Source: Biscogniauxia marginata
Taxonomy: Eukaryota > Ascomycota > Sordariomycetes > Xylariales > Xylariaceae
Length of the DNA: 64,000 bases
Assembly: GCA_022695795.1 (NCBI GenBank)
Contig: MU404116.1
Location: forward strand, 62,001-126,000
Direction of reading: 5' to 3'
In this document: piece after piece, positions 1-11,139 of the stretch
How the letters are laid out: every line of letters begins with the position of its first letter
Numbering within the stretch: position 1 is the stretch's first letter
Notes under the pieces: model-generated
Databases searched by the model: none
The model's input: the letters and a program-made list of their open reading frames with translations, nothing else
What the model was told of the DNA's origin: nothing
Made by a program: the position numbers and the translations under genes

Positions 1-1904
1 AGTGAAAGACGACATGCTCCGGTACAATGCCAAATTTAGTCAACTCAGCAAGGTATCGAATGTTACTCAGCCGGACTTGACCCAGGAAGTCTTTCTCCTT
101 ACGCCGCTGGAGGCTGCGAAATTCCGCATCAAGATAGTCGACGACGCCTTTGGGGACGTCTAGCATGTAACGGCCTAAAGTAGCCACGAGCCGGGACCAG
201 AAAGGTAAGAGATCCGTACGTCCTTTGGGAACCTCCGTCAGGCCTCTGATCAGCCGATTCCTAGATGCCTTAGAATTCAAGAAGCAGAAATCGATAGCTA
301 CTTCATCAACCGCTTCCTTATTCGCAAGCTCGGGTAGTCTGGCAAGGAGAATGTCTACTTGGGCCCCAATTGTTTTGTTGGCTATCGCAGTAGACTGGTC
401 GTCCGTCGACTCTGAAGATTTCGCAGCCTCCGAAGCCTCAGGAGTGTCAACTCTCTTGCCAACCTGCTCATCCGCGTCGGTCTTCTTCTTCTTACCATCT
501 TCGAGCAGTATGCCGGGGACCTTTCCCTTGAGATCGACAAGATTCTCGTAGAAGCGGCGTTCATCTTCATCTTCCCAGATGCCTGCTCCTTCGCTCTGTC
601 CACGAAGATACTCCCCGGTCTTGACGAGGCCAATGGAGCCGTTCGTAGTCGCGAAGCTGTCACCGGCTTCCTTTAAATCTGGCATTTCAGCGCCGATGAC
701 ATCAGCTATCACCTGAGCATTGCTAGCCAGGCGCTCCTGGGCCTTCAACTGCTTCTCGAAGTTGGCTTGTCGGTCTTCAAACACTTCCCCAGATTTGACG
801 TAGGCTTCAGAGTTGCGGCTTTTCTGGGCAATGATATTCTTCTGGTCGCGGAGTAGGTGACTCTTGACATCGTCAAAATACCGCTTCAGGATATTCTTGA
901 ACCGCTCCCGCATTTCAGGGCTAGCGAATGGAAGATCGTCGGGGTTGCCATTAGAATCGTCGGGTGTGTCATCGCGTTCGGCATTCTCGTCTGTAGAAGA
1001 TTTAGTGGCGCCATCCTCCTCCACAACCTTGCGGCCCTCAGAGCCTGCAGATTTGACGCCTAGAATGTCCCAGCTGAAGGATTTTACAAAGATGACCAGA
1101 AGTGGCAGGTTCACATGTTCACGGTCATGCCCCAGAAGATCCTTGAGAACCTCGAGGGGAAATGGTTCGGCCCCTCCACCCTTTGTAGAACCAGCCGATC
1201 TGATCTTGAGCTCTGCGTTCTTTCCATTGGCGCCTCGAGTCGCATCGTCGGGTTTCACATCGTCCAGGGTCCTCAACACGCCAACGAGCCAGAGCTCAGT
1301 AATTACGCGCAGGAGGGCTCGCTGGCGTACTAGGCGTTCTTTTTCCTCCTTCTCGCGTACTTCAGGGGCCAAGGTCTTCAATAGACTTTTGTCGGGGGTG
1401 GCCATTCCCTTGCCAAGAAGCCATCCTAGATTTTCGGTGAACTCGCCGGGGCCGAATCGCTGGTGCAATGCGCTGACAATTTCGACGGCAGCATCAATCT
1501 CTCCCGAGGTTTTGAGCTTGCACAGCCCTTCGTAACATGCCGAGATAATTTCCGAAAGATACTTGAGAAGACTAACAGTGCGAATCTCCTGCAAGAAGGT
1601 ATTCTGGGTCGTGGGAGTGACGGCGGTGCGCAATCGCTTGATAAAGGCCGTGTTCTTCTTCAGGGAAGAGTCTAGGGACGAGCTGACGGGGAAAACATCT
1701 GGCGGACCGTCAATCGTATATCATCAGTGGCTGTAACAGCATAGTTCAGAGCGATATATCTACGTACCATGCTCCCCATTCCACGCGCGCTGGTTGAGAG
1801 ACAGCAGCTCGCCTAGAAGAATGTAAAAATGTAAGAAAGTGCAGGCCGATCGAATGGGTAGATATGACGGGTAAGGCAAACGCACGTTTCCGTGAGCGGT
1901 CCAT
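1..1904 (-). CDS. upf2: UPF2/NMD2 nonsense-mediated mRNA decay factor, 5' part (truncated by window edge)
   Basis: This is the N-terminal part (about 587 residues) of UPF2, the scaffold that links UPF1 to UPF3 and the exon junction in nonsense-mediated decay. The recognisable stretches are ELLSLNQRAWNGEHD followed by SSLDSSLKKN, which opens the first MIF4G domain, and LIRGLTEVPKGRTDLLPF followed by RSLQRRKEKDFLGQV and RYLAELTKFG, which open the second MIF4G domain near residue 480. I modelled three exons: 1904-1886, 1812-1768 and 1698 to the window edge. Introns are 1885-1813 (GTGCGT...TAG) and 1767-1699 (GTACGT...CAG), and phases match exactly. The start is the ATG at 1904, giving MDRSRKRELL. 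The region between the MIF4G domains is charged and low in complexity, as usual for the family. The remaining domains, including the UPF1-binding end, lie outside the window. Identification is from family knowledge and is firm. Confidence 0.93.
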
Positions 1905-4644
1905 TTTGGACAGCTCCTAGTCGAAAGGAAGATTGCACGGCAACCCAATTGCTACATTCGCAGAGTTTGGTGACCACTGCTAAGGGATAAATCGCCCCAG
2001 GTAGTGGAAGTGGTACGGCGTCTCAGCCTTGGTCGGCATCGGTGGAGAGGTGGGAGGACTCTGCCCTGGATGCGGACACCAAGGCACGGTACTCTCGAGG
2101 TTGGTCGTAGCGCAGGGGTGTTCGGGGAGAAGAGTTGGTGGGGTTGGGAAGTGTAGGTTGTGTCGAGTGCGTTGTGGGCGAAGAGAAAGAGAGAAAGAGA
2201 GAAAGGATGATTGGAGAGAGTGGCATGTGTAGGTAGAGAATTGGTGATGATGTAGGTTTAGCAAGAGCCCACCCAATGAAAGAACCAACCTAGTGATCCG
2301 CTACCTAAAAACCCCCAGGGATTAGAGATGATGCGCCGCGAAAATGTCGGGGAAACCATCCAATTCCCGTCGCATTGATAGCGATACGTAGCGGGGTTCA
2401 CAGCGAGGCAGCCTGGGCCTGTCAGCCTTGCATCACAGCGCCTGTGCGCAGCAGGTATGAAGTACAGTACCTACCTATGCTGCCATCCCGCAGCGGCCCA
2501 CTCACTGCCCTGAACCAAGTGTCGAGTTGTTCAAGTGCTTGCACAACGATGCATGACCCCACAAATAGAAAATACATTACCGACCTGGTACCTTACCTTA
2601 CCTACCTACCAGGTATGGGCTGAGGTCATTAAGTTTCTAAAAGCTTCCCACAATTCCGTTACACGATCAATATAGTCACAGACTTCAAATTACCTTGCAA
2701 CTGGATTTTCTTTTTAATCCTTTCCCTTAGGCAATTGTCTATTTCAATTTCGGATACAACACGATTTTCTTTTTCTTTCCTATTGTCGAGAACTGTTATC
2801 TAAACACTGGGTTTATTCATTCGTACACTACCCCCCCTGCCTGGTTTCGCTTGGTCGTGCTAAGTTGTGATACCTCTCGAGTTGCTTTCCGACATGTTCG
2901 GCTCATGTCCACTATATATTGTCTTCAACAAAACCGGGAATGACGTTGTGCTACCTTTCGTTCTTCTTTCGTCTCGCTTATAGAAGACTGCCTACAGCTA
3001 GAGGACGCAGATGCAAGTCTCAAGTCTCGATGCCTCCAGTCGGCTGAGTTCAAGTATTGCAGTGGCTTGCCAGCTACATCATAACATTGACCATCGGTAT
3101 TACCACCAAATCCTTATTGGATGCACCATGTCAGCCACAACCAGCAATTGGCACAATCGTCTTGGTAGTATTTTTTTGGCCCATCGATGATGCATGCACA
3201 TCGGCCATCTGTCCGGATATTCAACCTTCGCGTTACGTCTGACAAGCATAGAGTAAGTAGGCAAGTATGCTTTATCCAACCAACCGGGGCAGCAAGGGTC
3301 CTCCGCCGTTGCTCATTTATATTATTTTCAGTTTCTTGCCAATATCAAATACCTACCTAGGTACTCTAACCTAATCATAGGTGTAGGTAGGTTAAGTTGC
3401 GGTTGGCAAATCAAAATGGTCTACTTTTTTTCTTCCTTCTCTCATGTTGTTCTGGGTTCCTCCCCACTAGACCGCAAGCTATATTCGACAAGTCGACAAG
3501 ATAAACTTTGGAACAGCATCACAAAAACTTGGGACCTACTGCGGTATATAAATACCTTGTAGAGGTAGAAGCTTATTGCGGGGATGCAGAAGCCAGTCAG
3601 CTTGTTGCATCCACGGCAATTCCCCAATACACGATCCTCCATATGTACTAGCATGTATAGACTTCTCCCGCTATTTCAACAGTGCCCAGATAACTCGAAT
3701 TTTCCAGAGTAAGTTGTCTTTCACTTTACATTACACACCATATATCTCCAGATCTAAACTAGTAGGTCTTCCGTAAAGACTGGGTAGTGCCTCTAGTCCG
3801 TCACCTCATATAAATGGGGCCCAGAAGACGAAACACCTCGTGTCGTGCTTTGATGCGCTTGGCCCATTCTGTCGGTTCACTCGGCTACGTGCCGGTTTCT
3901 ATCCTAGTCGAATTTAATATCTCCGTCTACTTCGAGCTGCTACATATTCTTCTTATCAACGACATTAATTCGACGTGATTATCCGTTCTGCGGAGGGGCT
4001 CCAATCCACCCCGATAAGGATAGCCTGCCAGTTCCTACCACCAAACCGTTTACCTGTGTCAAGCACATCCGCGGGGATACTCGACTGATATTTGCATCTC
4101 CTCGCTTGCCTTTTCCGCCCAGTGGACCAGTGGCCCGGGTCGTCGCAACGCGAGGCTGTCCTCTGCGGCATAAGCTCGTCATAATCCTGTAGAGATCCAG
4201 TAATTCTATTACTATTTCTAACTAAGGAGCTTCTAGGCCACTTTTCCTGCATATCTCTGCTTTGCAAATACTTGGCAGTTCAATATTTGGCTCTCTATGC
4301 TGCCCGTCACCTTCCATGCAGGTAGGATCAAGGGCAAATGGGAAAGGGTATTGGCGATCAAGGTGGACCTGAAGTCTGGCTCTCTGGTCAAACCTGGGCA
4401 GAGGCAAGGGCAGTGTTAGTCCAGGGCAGCAAGTGAGCGCTTTTCTTAGCCACTTCAAAGCTCTATTGCTACAACGTAAACCTATCTTCCCAATTCGGGT
4501 CATCTTTCCCTTCCTGGGTTTACCGCATCAACTCGTGGTTCCTCATATAGATATATTGCATGCGTGGCAAGCGTGGTTACACTTGGTACCCCCTAATCGT
4601 TCTTCTGTGTCTCCTGGTTATACCTTACCTACCAAACTTATGTA
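1905..4644. other. Intergenic region between upf2 and the nitrate reductase gene
   Basis: This 2.7 kb stretch separates two divergently transcribed genes, so it should hold both promoters. The first 400 bases form the upf2 leader and promoter, with a purine-rich run (GAGAAAGAGAGAAAG) near 2180-2200. Copies of the TACCTACC family motif lie near 2595 and 3350-3363. The open frames here (for example 1980-2288 minus and 3965-4267 minus) show no domain and no coding-like composition, so I call no gene. Candidate nitrogen-regulatory sites near 3953-4076 are listed separately. Confidence 0.6.
3953..4076 (+). promoter_or_regulatory. Cluster of GATA and CCG-type sites upstream of nitrate reductase
   Basis: Within 124 bases there are two good GATA sites: TTATCA at 3953-3958 (reverse of TGATAA) and CGATAAG at 4012-4018. 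Two CCG-type sites accompany them: CTGCGGAG at 3988-3995, one mismatch from the reversed NirA consensus CTCCGHGG, and TCCGCGGG at 4068-4075, one mismatch from the Neurospora NIT4 consensus TCCGCGGA. Fungal nitrate reductase genes are known to be activated jointly by an AreA/NIT2 GATA factor and NirA/NIT4. The cluster lies 570-690 bases before the start codon. Short motifs occur by chance, so this is a reasoned prediction only. Confidence 0.4.
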
Positions 4645-7436
4645 ATGGAGGTCTTAACCCCAGAGAAGAGTCTCCCCGGGGGACCTAGCACTTCATCAAA
4701 TCTCCATTGGCCCCCAAGCCCTCCAGCGACCGATAATGATCCTAGAGAATTAAGCATGGAAGCCGGTGGCTCAGAGATCAATGGACTATCCGACGATATC
4801 GACGAACTAGATATCCAAACCTCACGGTGTTATCCTCTTCCACCTCCGAGCAAACCAGACAATGGGATTCTTGCCGAGGACCTCAAAACCCCGGACAGTC
4901 ATGTCGTTCGTGATCCTCGGTTGATTCGACTGACGGGAACCCACCCCTTTAACGTCGAGGCGCCGTTGACCGAGCTTTTCGACGAAGGATTTATAACCAC
5001 AAAGGACCTTCACTACGTCCGCAATCATGGCCCGGTACCCCTAGTACAAGATTCGGAAATCATGGATTGGGAATTCACTATAGAGGGCATGGTGGACAAT
5101 CCCATCAAAATGACCCTGGCAGGGCTCATCAGAAATTATGAGCAAGTTACGTACCCTGTCACACTCGTTTGCGCTGGGAATCGAAGAAAAGAGCAGAACA
5201 TCGTAAGAAAAACGAAGGGGTTCTCGTGGGGAGCTGCAGGTGTGTCGACGGCACTGTGGACGGGAGTAGTGATCGGTGATCTATTGAGGGCTGCGGCGCC
5301 GAAGAGAGGAGCGAAATACGTGTGCCTCGAAGGAGCGGACAAGTTACCAAACGGGTATTACGGGACGTCTATAAAGTTGAATTGGGCCATGGATCCTAAC
5401 CGTGGGGTCATGGTGGCTCACAAGATGAATGGCGAAGGACTTAGTCCTGACCACGGCAAGCCCCTACGAATAATTATTCCGGGGCAGATTGGTGGGAGGA
5501 GTGTGAAATGGTTGAAGAGGATTATCGTCACCAAGGAGCCTAGTGATAATTGGTACCATATCTATGACAATAGAGTTTTGCCGACCATGATCAACCCCGA
5601 GATGAGCGCCGATATGCCAGACACCTGGAAAGATGAACGATACGCTATATACGACCTCAACACGAACAGCGCAACGTGTTATCCCGCCCACGACGAGAGA
5701 ATATTATTAGGAGAGGGGTCACGGAAATACAGGATTAGAGGTTATGCATATGCGGGCGGTGGCAAGAGGGTGACGAGAGTGGAAGTAACCTTCGATAAGG
5801 GGAAGACTTGGACACTTGCAGATATATCGTATCCGGAGGACGAGTACCGTCTTGCACCCGATGGGGAGGAACTATTTGGCGGACGTTTAGACATGTCCTG
5901 GAGGGAAAATTGCTTTTGCTGGTGTTTCTGGCACTTAGATATCCCGATACTACAGCTGCAAGGGTCAGATGATGTGATGGTCCGCGCCATGGATGAGTCA
6001 ATGATGGTACAGCCGCGAGACATGTACTGGAGTGTTCTGGGCATGATGAACAACCCGTGGTATCGAGTTGTGGTACACAAGGAAGGCCATACGCTACGGT
6101 TTGAACACCCGACACAACCCGCATTGATACCCGGTGGATGGATGGAAAGGGTGAAGAAGGCCGGGGGAAACCTCAGCAATGGCTACTGGGGCGAGAAGCT
6201 TTCTGGCGAAGACGAGGAAATTGTCGAAGTGGAGCCGGTAAAAGAGATCTGCATGGTTAACAAGGATGTAAATCGGATAATCACGATCGACAAGCTAAAA
6301 AGACACGATGGGGAGGTCGAGCCGTGGTTCGTGGTCAACGGACAGATCTACGATGGGACAACATTTCTGGACGGGCATCCTGGTGGAGCGGCTTCGATCA
6401 TCAGCGCCGCAGGACAGGATGCCACCGACGAGTTCCTCGCCATCCGTAAGTGATACCGTATCAACCACTGGGGAACCTCAATGCTGATACACATCCTACA
6501 GATAGCGAAAACGCCAAGGCGATGATGGTGGACTACCACATCGGCTCTCTCGACAAAGCCTCGCTGGCTCTCTTAGCAAATGACGAGACCGAAGCAGTCG
6601 AGGGCGCCGCGCCGAGAGCTACGTTTCTCCAGTCCAAAGTGTGGACCAAGGCCATCCTGTCGGCCAAGAAAAAGGTCTCGGCGGACACAAAGGTCTTCAC
6701 GTTCGCCCTCGAGCACCCGGAGCAGCTCGTCGGCCTCCCGGTCGGCCAGCACCTGATGATACGCCTGCGGGACCCGGCCACCCGGGAGTCCATCATCCGC
6801 GCCTACACGCCGATATCGAAAGCCACCGACAGGGGCACGCTCGACGTGCTCGTCAAGGTGTACCGCGACACGCCCGAGCGCAAAGGCGGCCGGATGACGC
6901 AGGCGCTGGACTCGATCCCCGTGGGGCACTTCGCCGACTTCAAGGGCCCCGTGGGCAAGTTCGAGTACCTCGGGCGCGGCCAGTGCGCGATATCGGGGCG
7001 GCAGCGGCGGAGCGTGAAGCGCTTCGTCATGGTCTGCGGCGGGTCCGGGGTCACGCCCATCTTCCAGGTGCTCCGGGCCGTGATGGGCGACCCTGCCGAC
7101 CCGACCGCCTGCCTCGTGCTCGACGGGAACCGCGCCGAGGGGGACATCCTGTGCCGCGAGGAGCTCGACCGCCTGGCCGCGGCCAACGCGCACAGGTGCC
7201 GCCTGCTCTACACGCTCAGCCGGCCCGGGCCGTCGTGGGCGGGCCTCCGCGGCCGCTTGGGCCGCGAGCTCTTCGAGCGGGAGGTCGGACCGCCTCGCCG
7301 GGGCGCCGACGACGGAGAGGGGGCGGGAGAAGGAGAGGACCTCGTGCTTATATGTGGGCCCGAGGCGCTCGAGAAGAGCGTCCGCGAGATATTCACTGGT
7401 ATGGGATGGAGCGAGGACGACCTGCTGTTCTTCTAG
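4645..7436 (+). CDS. niaD: Assimilatory nitrate reductase [NAD(P)H]
   Basis: The product reduces nitrate to nitrite in the cytosol, the first step of nitrate assimilation. Coding sequence joins 4645-6445 and 6502-7436 across a 56-base GTAAGT...CAG intron, giving 911 residues, normal for the family. Domains in order are a variable acidic N-terminus, the molybdopterin domain with its cofactor cysteine in TLVCAGNRR, the Mo-cofactor dimerisation domain, a cytochrome b5 domain whose two haem histidines lie in HPGG and AIHSENAK (the second spans the intron), and a ferredoxin-NADP-reductase-like module with RAYTPIS for FAD, CGGSGVTP for the nucleotide and the terminal CGPEA...LLFF. All key residues are present. 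Neither nitrite reductase nor a nitrate transporter gene is adjacent. GC content rises sharply in the second exon. The start is the first in-frame ATG; the upstream GATA/CCG cluster suggests nitrate and nitrogen control. Confidence 0.97.
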
Positions 7437-9107
7437 ACACCTCACGTACCCCTGCGCTGATTCGGGACTTATATCCCTCCCCTGCGACCTAAGTACTTGT
7501 CGTTATTTTCCTCTCTTAGTACATACATACATGCATACATACATGAGTAGGCATTGGCGTGGAGTTTTTCATTATATATATGTCCCCTCCCCCCCCTTGC
7601 TTTTCCCACATACATCTACTCGGCATAGCAACTTTTTGTTTTTTTTTTCCGTCTTACATTTACTACGTACCTCTGGATAGTCGTTCGAGGCAAGGTTGTG
7701 CCGAATTACGAGGGGTGTATATGAAGTAACGAAATTTTTTTTGGGAGGGTCCTATAAATGTAGATAGACAGCATGGAAATTTTCACACAGAGCACCACCA
7801 ATCCGAAGATATAGCACATGACTTACCATGCATGAAGTTTAGGGCGTCCAATAAACTACCTATAGCCAAGAAAGAGAAGAGAAACCTGGAGGATAAGGGG
7901 CCCCCGGATTATTGTCAATAGAGAACACGTACATACATGCATTCTGCAATGCACGCATGCGCTTTTTTTTTTTTTGTAGAATACCTAACTCGTCACGTCA
8001 CGTCACGCAACGTCCGCCTCCGACCCATCGGCAGACGCCACGACATACATGGGTAAGTAAACTTGACTTGACTTGCCGAATACATATGCGTGTGTGTGTG
8101 TGTGCGCGCGCGCACGCGCCGAAATGCAAGATTCCGCGAAAACTGACTGGCTAGCCGCCGCAAACTTACTAGTCGTGCACGCGAGGGGACTTAGACCCTC
8201 GTTTACACTTTACTTACATTTGATTACTATCATTGCTCATTCGCTACAAAACAACTTGAGGACCTGAGTGAGGCGACTGGTGTCAGCTTTTTTCCATCTC
8301 GTGAAGCTTTAGGTTCTTTTATTGCCCCCTCTCCCCCAAAGTACAGATGGGTTAAGACTAGAGGATCATCGCCTTTGGCTTATGATTAATTTATATATTT
8401 AAAAAAAAATAAAAAAGAATCAAACCTACCCATTTATAAACTAACTCATTCATTATTCTGAAGTCCCGTAAAGTCATACATGAGTAAGCCCATCTTTCGT
8501 AAAGAAAGAGGCCAAATAGAAGAAAGAGAGGGATCGAGGAACGCTGGATTAGTAGCATCAGACATTGAGTGATAGAACTATTCCTTTAGAACAAAAACAA
8601 TATTCGCTCTTCCCAAGTCGACAGGTCTGTAGCCACTTTGAGGGTTAGCAAGGCATATCCTGGATTGTCAAGACGTCAGCTTCGAGGGTAAGAAAAACCC
8701 CTAAAAATGAACAATTGTAGATAGGCAATACCCGAATCTAGTCACAAGAAGATTACTGCTGGGCGCGGTACATATACACATCATGAGATGGAAAATTGCT
8801 ATAATAAAGGTATCATCGATAGTGATCAGGCGGATTGATCTCACACCCGCCATTATTGGGATCGAGAGTGTCCGCAATCTTCTATCGGGTATGTCCATAG
8901 ACTCCAAGTGCAAAAAAAACAAAGTTACCCCTATTGCAGCCATTTATCATGTCCCGACACGCGAATACTTCACCACAATCGCGTGCCAATGCCACATATT
9001 CCCTGAAAATGCTTCATGGCCGAAACTCCTTGCGTCATTCATTACGAGACTTGCGTGTTTCTCGAAGCAGCTGTATAAGTCTAAGCAACTGCCTCCCAAC
9101 GAGATCC
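7437..9107. other. Intergenic region, convergent gene ends
   Basis: This holds the 3' ends of nitrate reductase and of the Ran-binding protein gene. It contains T-rich and A-rich runs (for example 7630-7650 and 8400-8415), short repeats of CGTCA near 7992-8006 and of ACTTG near 8062-8074, and the alternating purine-pyrimidine tract listed separately. I see no gene. Confidence 0.6.
8080..8119. repeat. 40-bp perfect alternating purine-pyrimidine tract, GT/GC microsatellite
   Basis: Every base from 8080 to 8119 alternates purine and pyrimidine: an ACATAT start, then a GT run, then a GC run ending in CACGCGC. Such GT/GC alternation is the classic sequence type able to adopt left-handed Z-DNA under negative supercoiling. 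It lies about 640 bases downstream of the nitrate reductase stop, between two convergent genes. Confidence 0.85.
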
Positions 9108-9452
9108 CTAAGAATATACCTCCCCGGGTAAATCTATAGCGTTTGCCTCCTCCAAAGGTTTCGAGAGCTTCCTTTTTGTAACTCTTGTCATCTGTCCCTC
9201 CTCCATGTCGATGGCCTTACGCTTGGGAGAAGATCCTGATGAAGATTGGCTACCTGGCGTAGATTTACTCCAGGTAGATTCGGTAGCGGGGAACGGTGCG
9301 TCATTAGATGTTTGACCATCGAGATTATCACTGGACCTCACTGTCTTGGACGATGACTCTCTGGAGGTCACTGAAGCCGCGTCGCTAGCAGCTTGAGTGT
9401 CGGACGCTTCGTTGGGAGCAAGGTCGGCATCAGCAGGATAACCAGCGGCGTC
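9108..9452 (-). other. In-frame open extension behind the stop of the Ran-binding protein gene
   Basis: Directly behind the TAG stop at 9455-9453 the same reading frame stays open for 114 codons and ends at 9108. The encoded stretch is Ala/Ser/Thr-rich and acidic, then carries two basic patches (PKRKAID and VTKRKLSK) like a nuclear localisation signal. This composition resembles the disordered tails of nucleoporin-like Ran-binding proteins rather than random 3' untranslated sequence. It may be translated by stop-codon readthrough, may be a former C-terminus cut off by a recent nonsense change, or may reflect a one-base sequence error. Confidence 0.5.
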
Positions 9453-11139
9453 CTAGACCGACTGAAGTTCGCGCTGGACCTTTCCAACCTCGTTCAAGAA
9501 GCTCTTGGCGTTGGCCGCGTTCATCTACAACAAGAGTTAGCATAGGATGTTAGTTATGGTTTAGGAGTTAGCATATGCACCTTGATCTGGATGCTAACAG
9601 CTCCTTCGTTTTCGATGGCTGTAAAGAGAACACATGTTGCCTTTACAGTTGACTTCTCCTGGAATTCCATCGCTGGAATAATGACGGTGTTGAGAATCAA
9701 GCGATGTGTGGAGTCTTGTCGCATGACGAGTCGGACAACCTTGGGATCGGCATCCTCGATAGCTGATGCGTCGAAGCTGCCGGGAATCGGGGCACCGGTT
9801 TCTTCGTCGATGTCGACACAAGACTGGGGGACATTGATTTTCAAGTTTCCAGCACCTCGCTCCTTCCAGGAACTAGATGCCTTGTCGAGATGGTAGATCT
9901 TTGCACGGACCTGGAGGATGGTGGCCTCACCAGCTTCGCCGTCATCAACAGCCACTGTATTGGATTAGTAGAGGAGTAAGAGAGGTGCTTGGCACAAAGC
10001 CTTGGCAACTCACCTCGCTGGAGCTTCGGCTTCTTCTTATCATCCGCTCCCACCGACTTCTCTTTCTCCTCTTCAGCATCCTTTTCTGTGTTGTCGTCTC
10101 CTTCTTTGTCTATAGAGTTGTCATCTTCGCCTCCATCATCGTCTTCCTCGCTGACAGGTGCCCCAAAGGGTCGTGCCGGTTTGCTACTCTTAAAGGACTC
10201 CCCAGGCTTGCCAAAATTCGTGAGCTTGGATCCACCAAGGCCGCCACCGAAGCCTCCGCCAAAGACGCTACTTCCAAAGGTTTTCGTGGATTCTCCAACC
10301 TGTCCGAACGCTGACGATCCATTTGACGTGCCAAATATGGAGGTTGTAGAGGAAGAACCAAGGCCAAATGACGCTGGTGCTGCTGACGCGCTAGCAAATG
10401 AAGACAGAGGTTTGGCGCCGCCAGCTTGCAGAAAAGGCGATGTTTGAGTAGCAAACCCGGATAGCCCTGAGCTGCTGAAAGCTGATGGAGATGTGACCTT
10501 CTGGTCCTTCTCAGATGTGCTACTTTCCTTTGCCTCGGGCGACGTCGTGGCAGATTCTTCGGTGTTCTCGGTATTCTTAGAGGTGTCATTCAACTTGGAC
10601 GATGCCTACGAATGGTTAGTCAAACTCCGTAAAGGGATTAAAAAATTTAATAAAAAAAAAGGAGAAAGATGATATTTGAAGGGGTCTCTCACAATAGGCG
10701 CATCCGCGTCGGTCTTGATCTCGCTCGAAACATCACGAGGGCGTTTCTTTTCGGGTTCAGAACGATTAGTTCGGCTGAGTGAAATGGCACCGTGGGCACC
10801 AATCGGAGAGACGTCGCCGTTAGCGCCCGCAGCGGTGTCCTTAGGCTCGTCGACTTCATCTCGTGCGCGTTTCTTCTTGGGCGAGGACATGTGGTCTTTC
10901 ATGCCGTCGTCGGCCGTCTCGAGAAGCTCACGCTCGGGAGTGGCGGCCTTGCTAGATGCCTTATCAGGAGCCTCAGCAGCGCTGGGCGCAGGGTTGTTGT
11001 CGGGGTTGGTCGCGGACATGATAGATAGGTCGGGCTTCTCGCTTATGACCGTCTGCCTCAATTCTTTGCGCGCAGCTGCTGTGTCGGGATCCTCGGCAGG
11101 GATTTGTTCGGGCGTCGGACTACGTTTGCTGGTCGCCAT
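9453..11139 (-). CDS. RanBP3/Yrb2 (Hba1)-like Ran-binding nuclear protein
   Basis: The predicted protein binds Ran-GTP and is likely a nuclear cofactor of Crm1-dependent export, the role of yeast Yrb2 and human RanBP3. Four exons are supported: 11139-10693, 10605-10014, 9954-9581 and 9524-9453, total 494 residues. Introns are GTGAGA...TAG, GTGAGT...CAG and GTGCAT...TAG. The N-terminal 150 residues are charged with a KKKRAR-type basic patch. Residues about 180-300 are FG-rich (FGLG, IFG, AFG, VFGGGFGGG) followed by an acidic run. Exon 3 carries the RanBD1 fold, including ILQVRAKIYHL, GNLKINV, RLVMRQDSTHRLILNT and KATCVLFTAIEN. The last exon is short (23 residues) and ends at a TAG with open frame beyond it. 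Single FG-type elements could also suggest a Nup2-like protein, but size and domain order favour the RanBP3 group. Confidence 0.88.

Noticed and set aside
1980..2288. 102-codon minus-strand frame upstream of upf2
   Set aside because: His/Pro/Leu-rich text in the probable leader, with no conservation signal or domain; most likely untranslated.
6573..7492. Long open frames on both strands (6573-7445 minus, 6641-7492 plus) over the nitrate reductase second exon
   Set aside because: They are shadows caused by high GC at third positions of the real gene and show only Arg/Ala/Gly/Pro-rich text without domains.
8783..9139. 118-codon plus-strand frame downstream of the Ran-binding protein gene
   Set aside because: No domain, mixed composition, and overlaps the opposite-strand tail that looks more like coding sequence.
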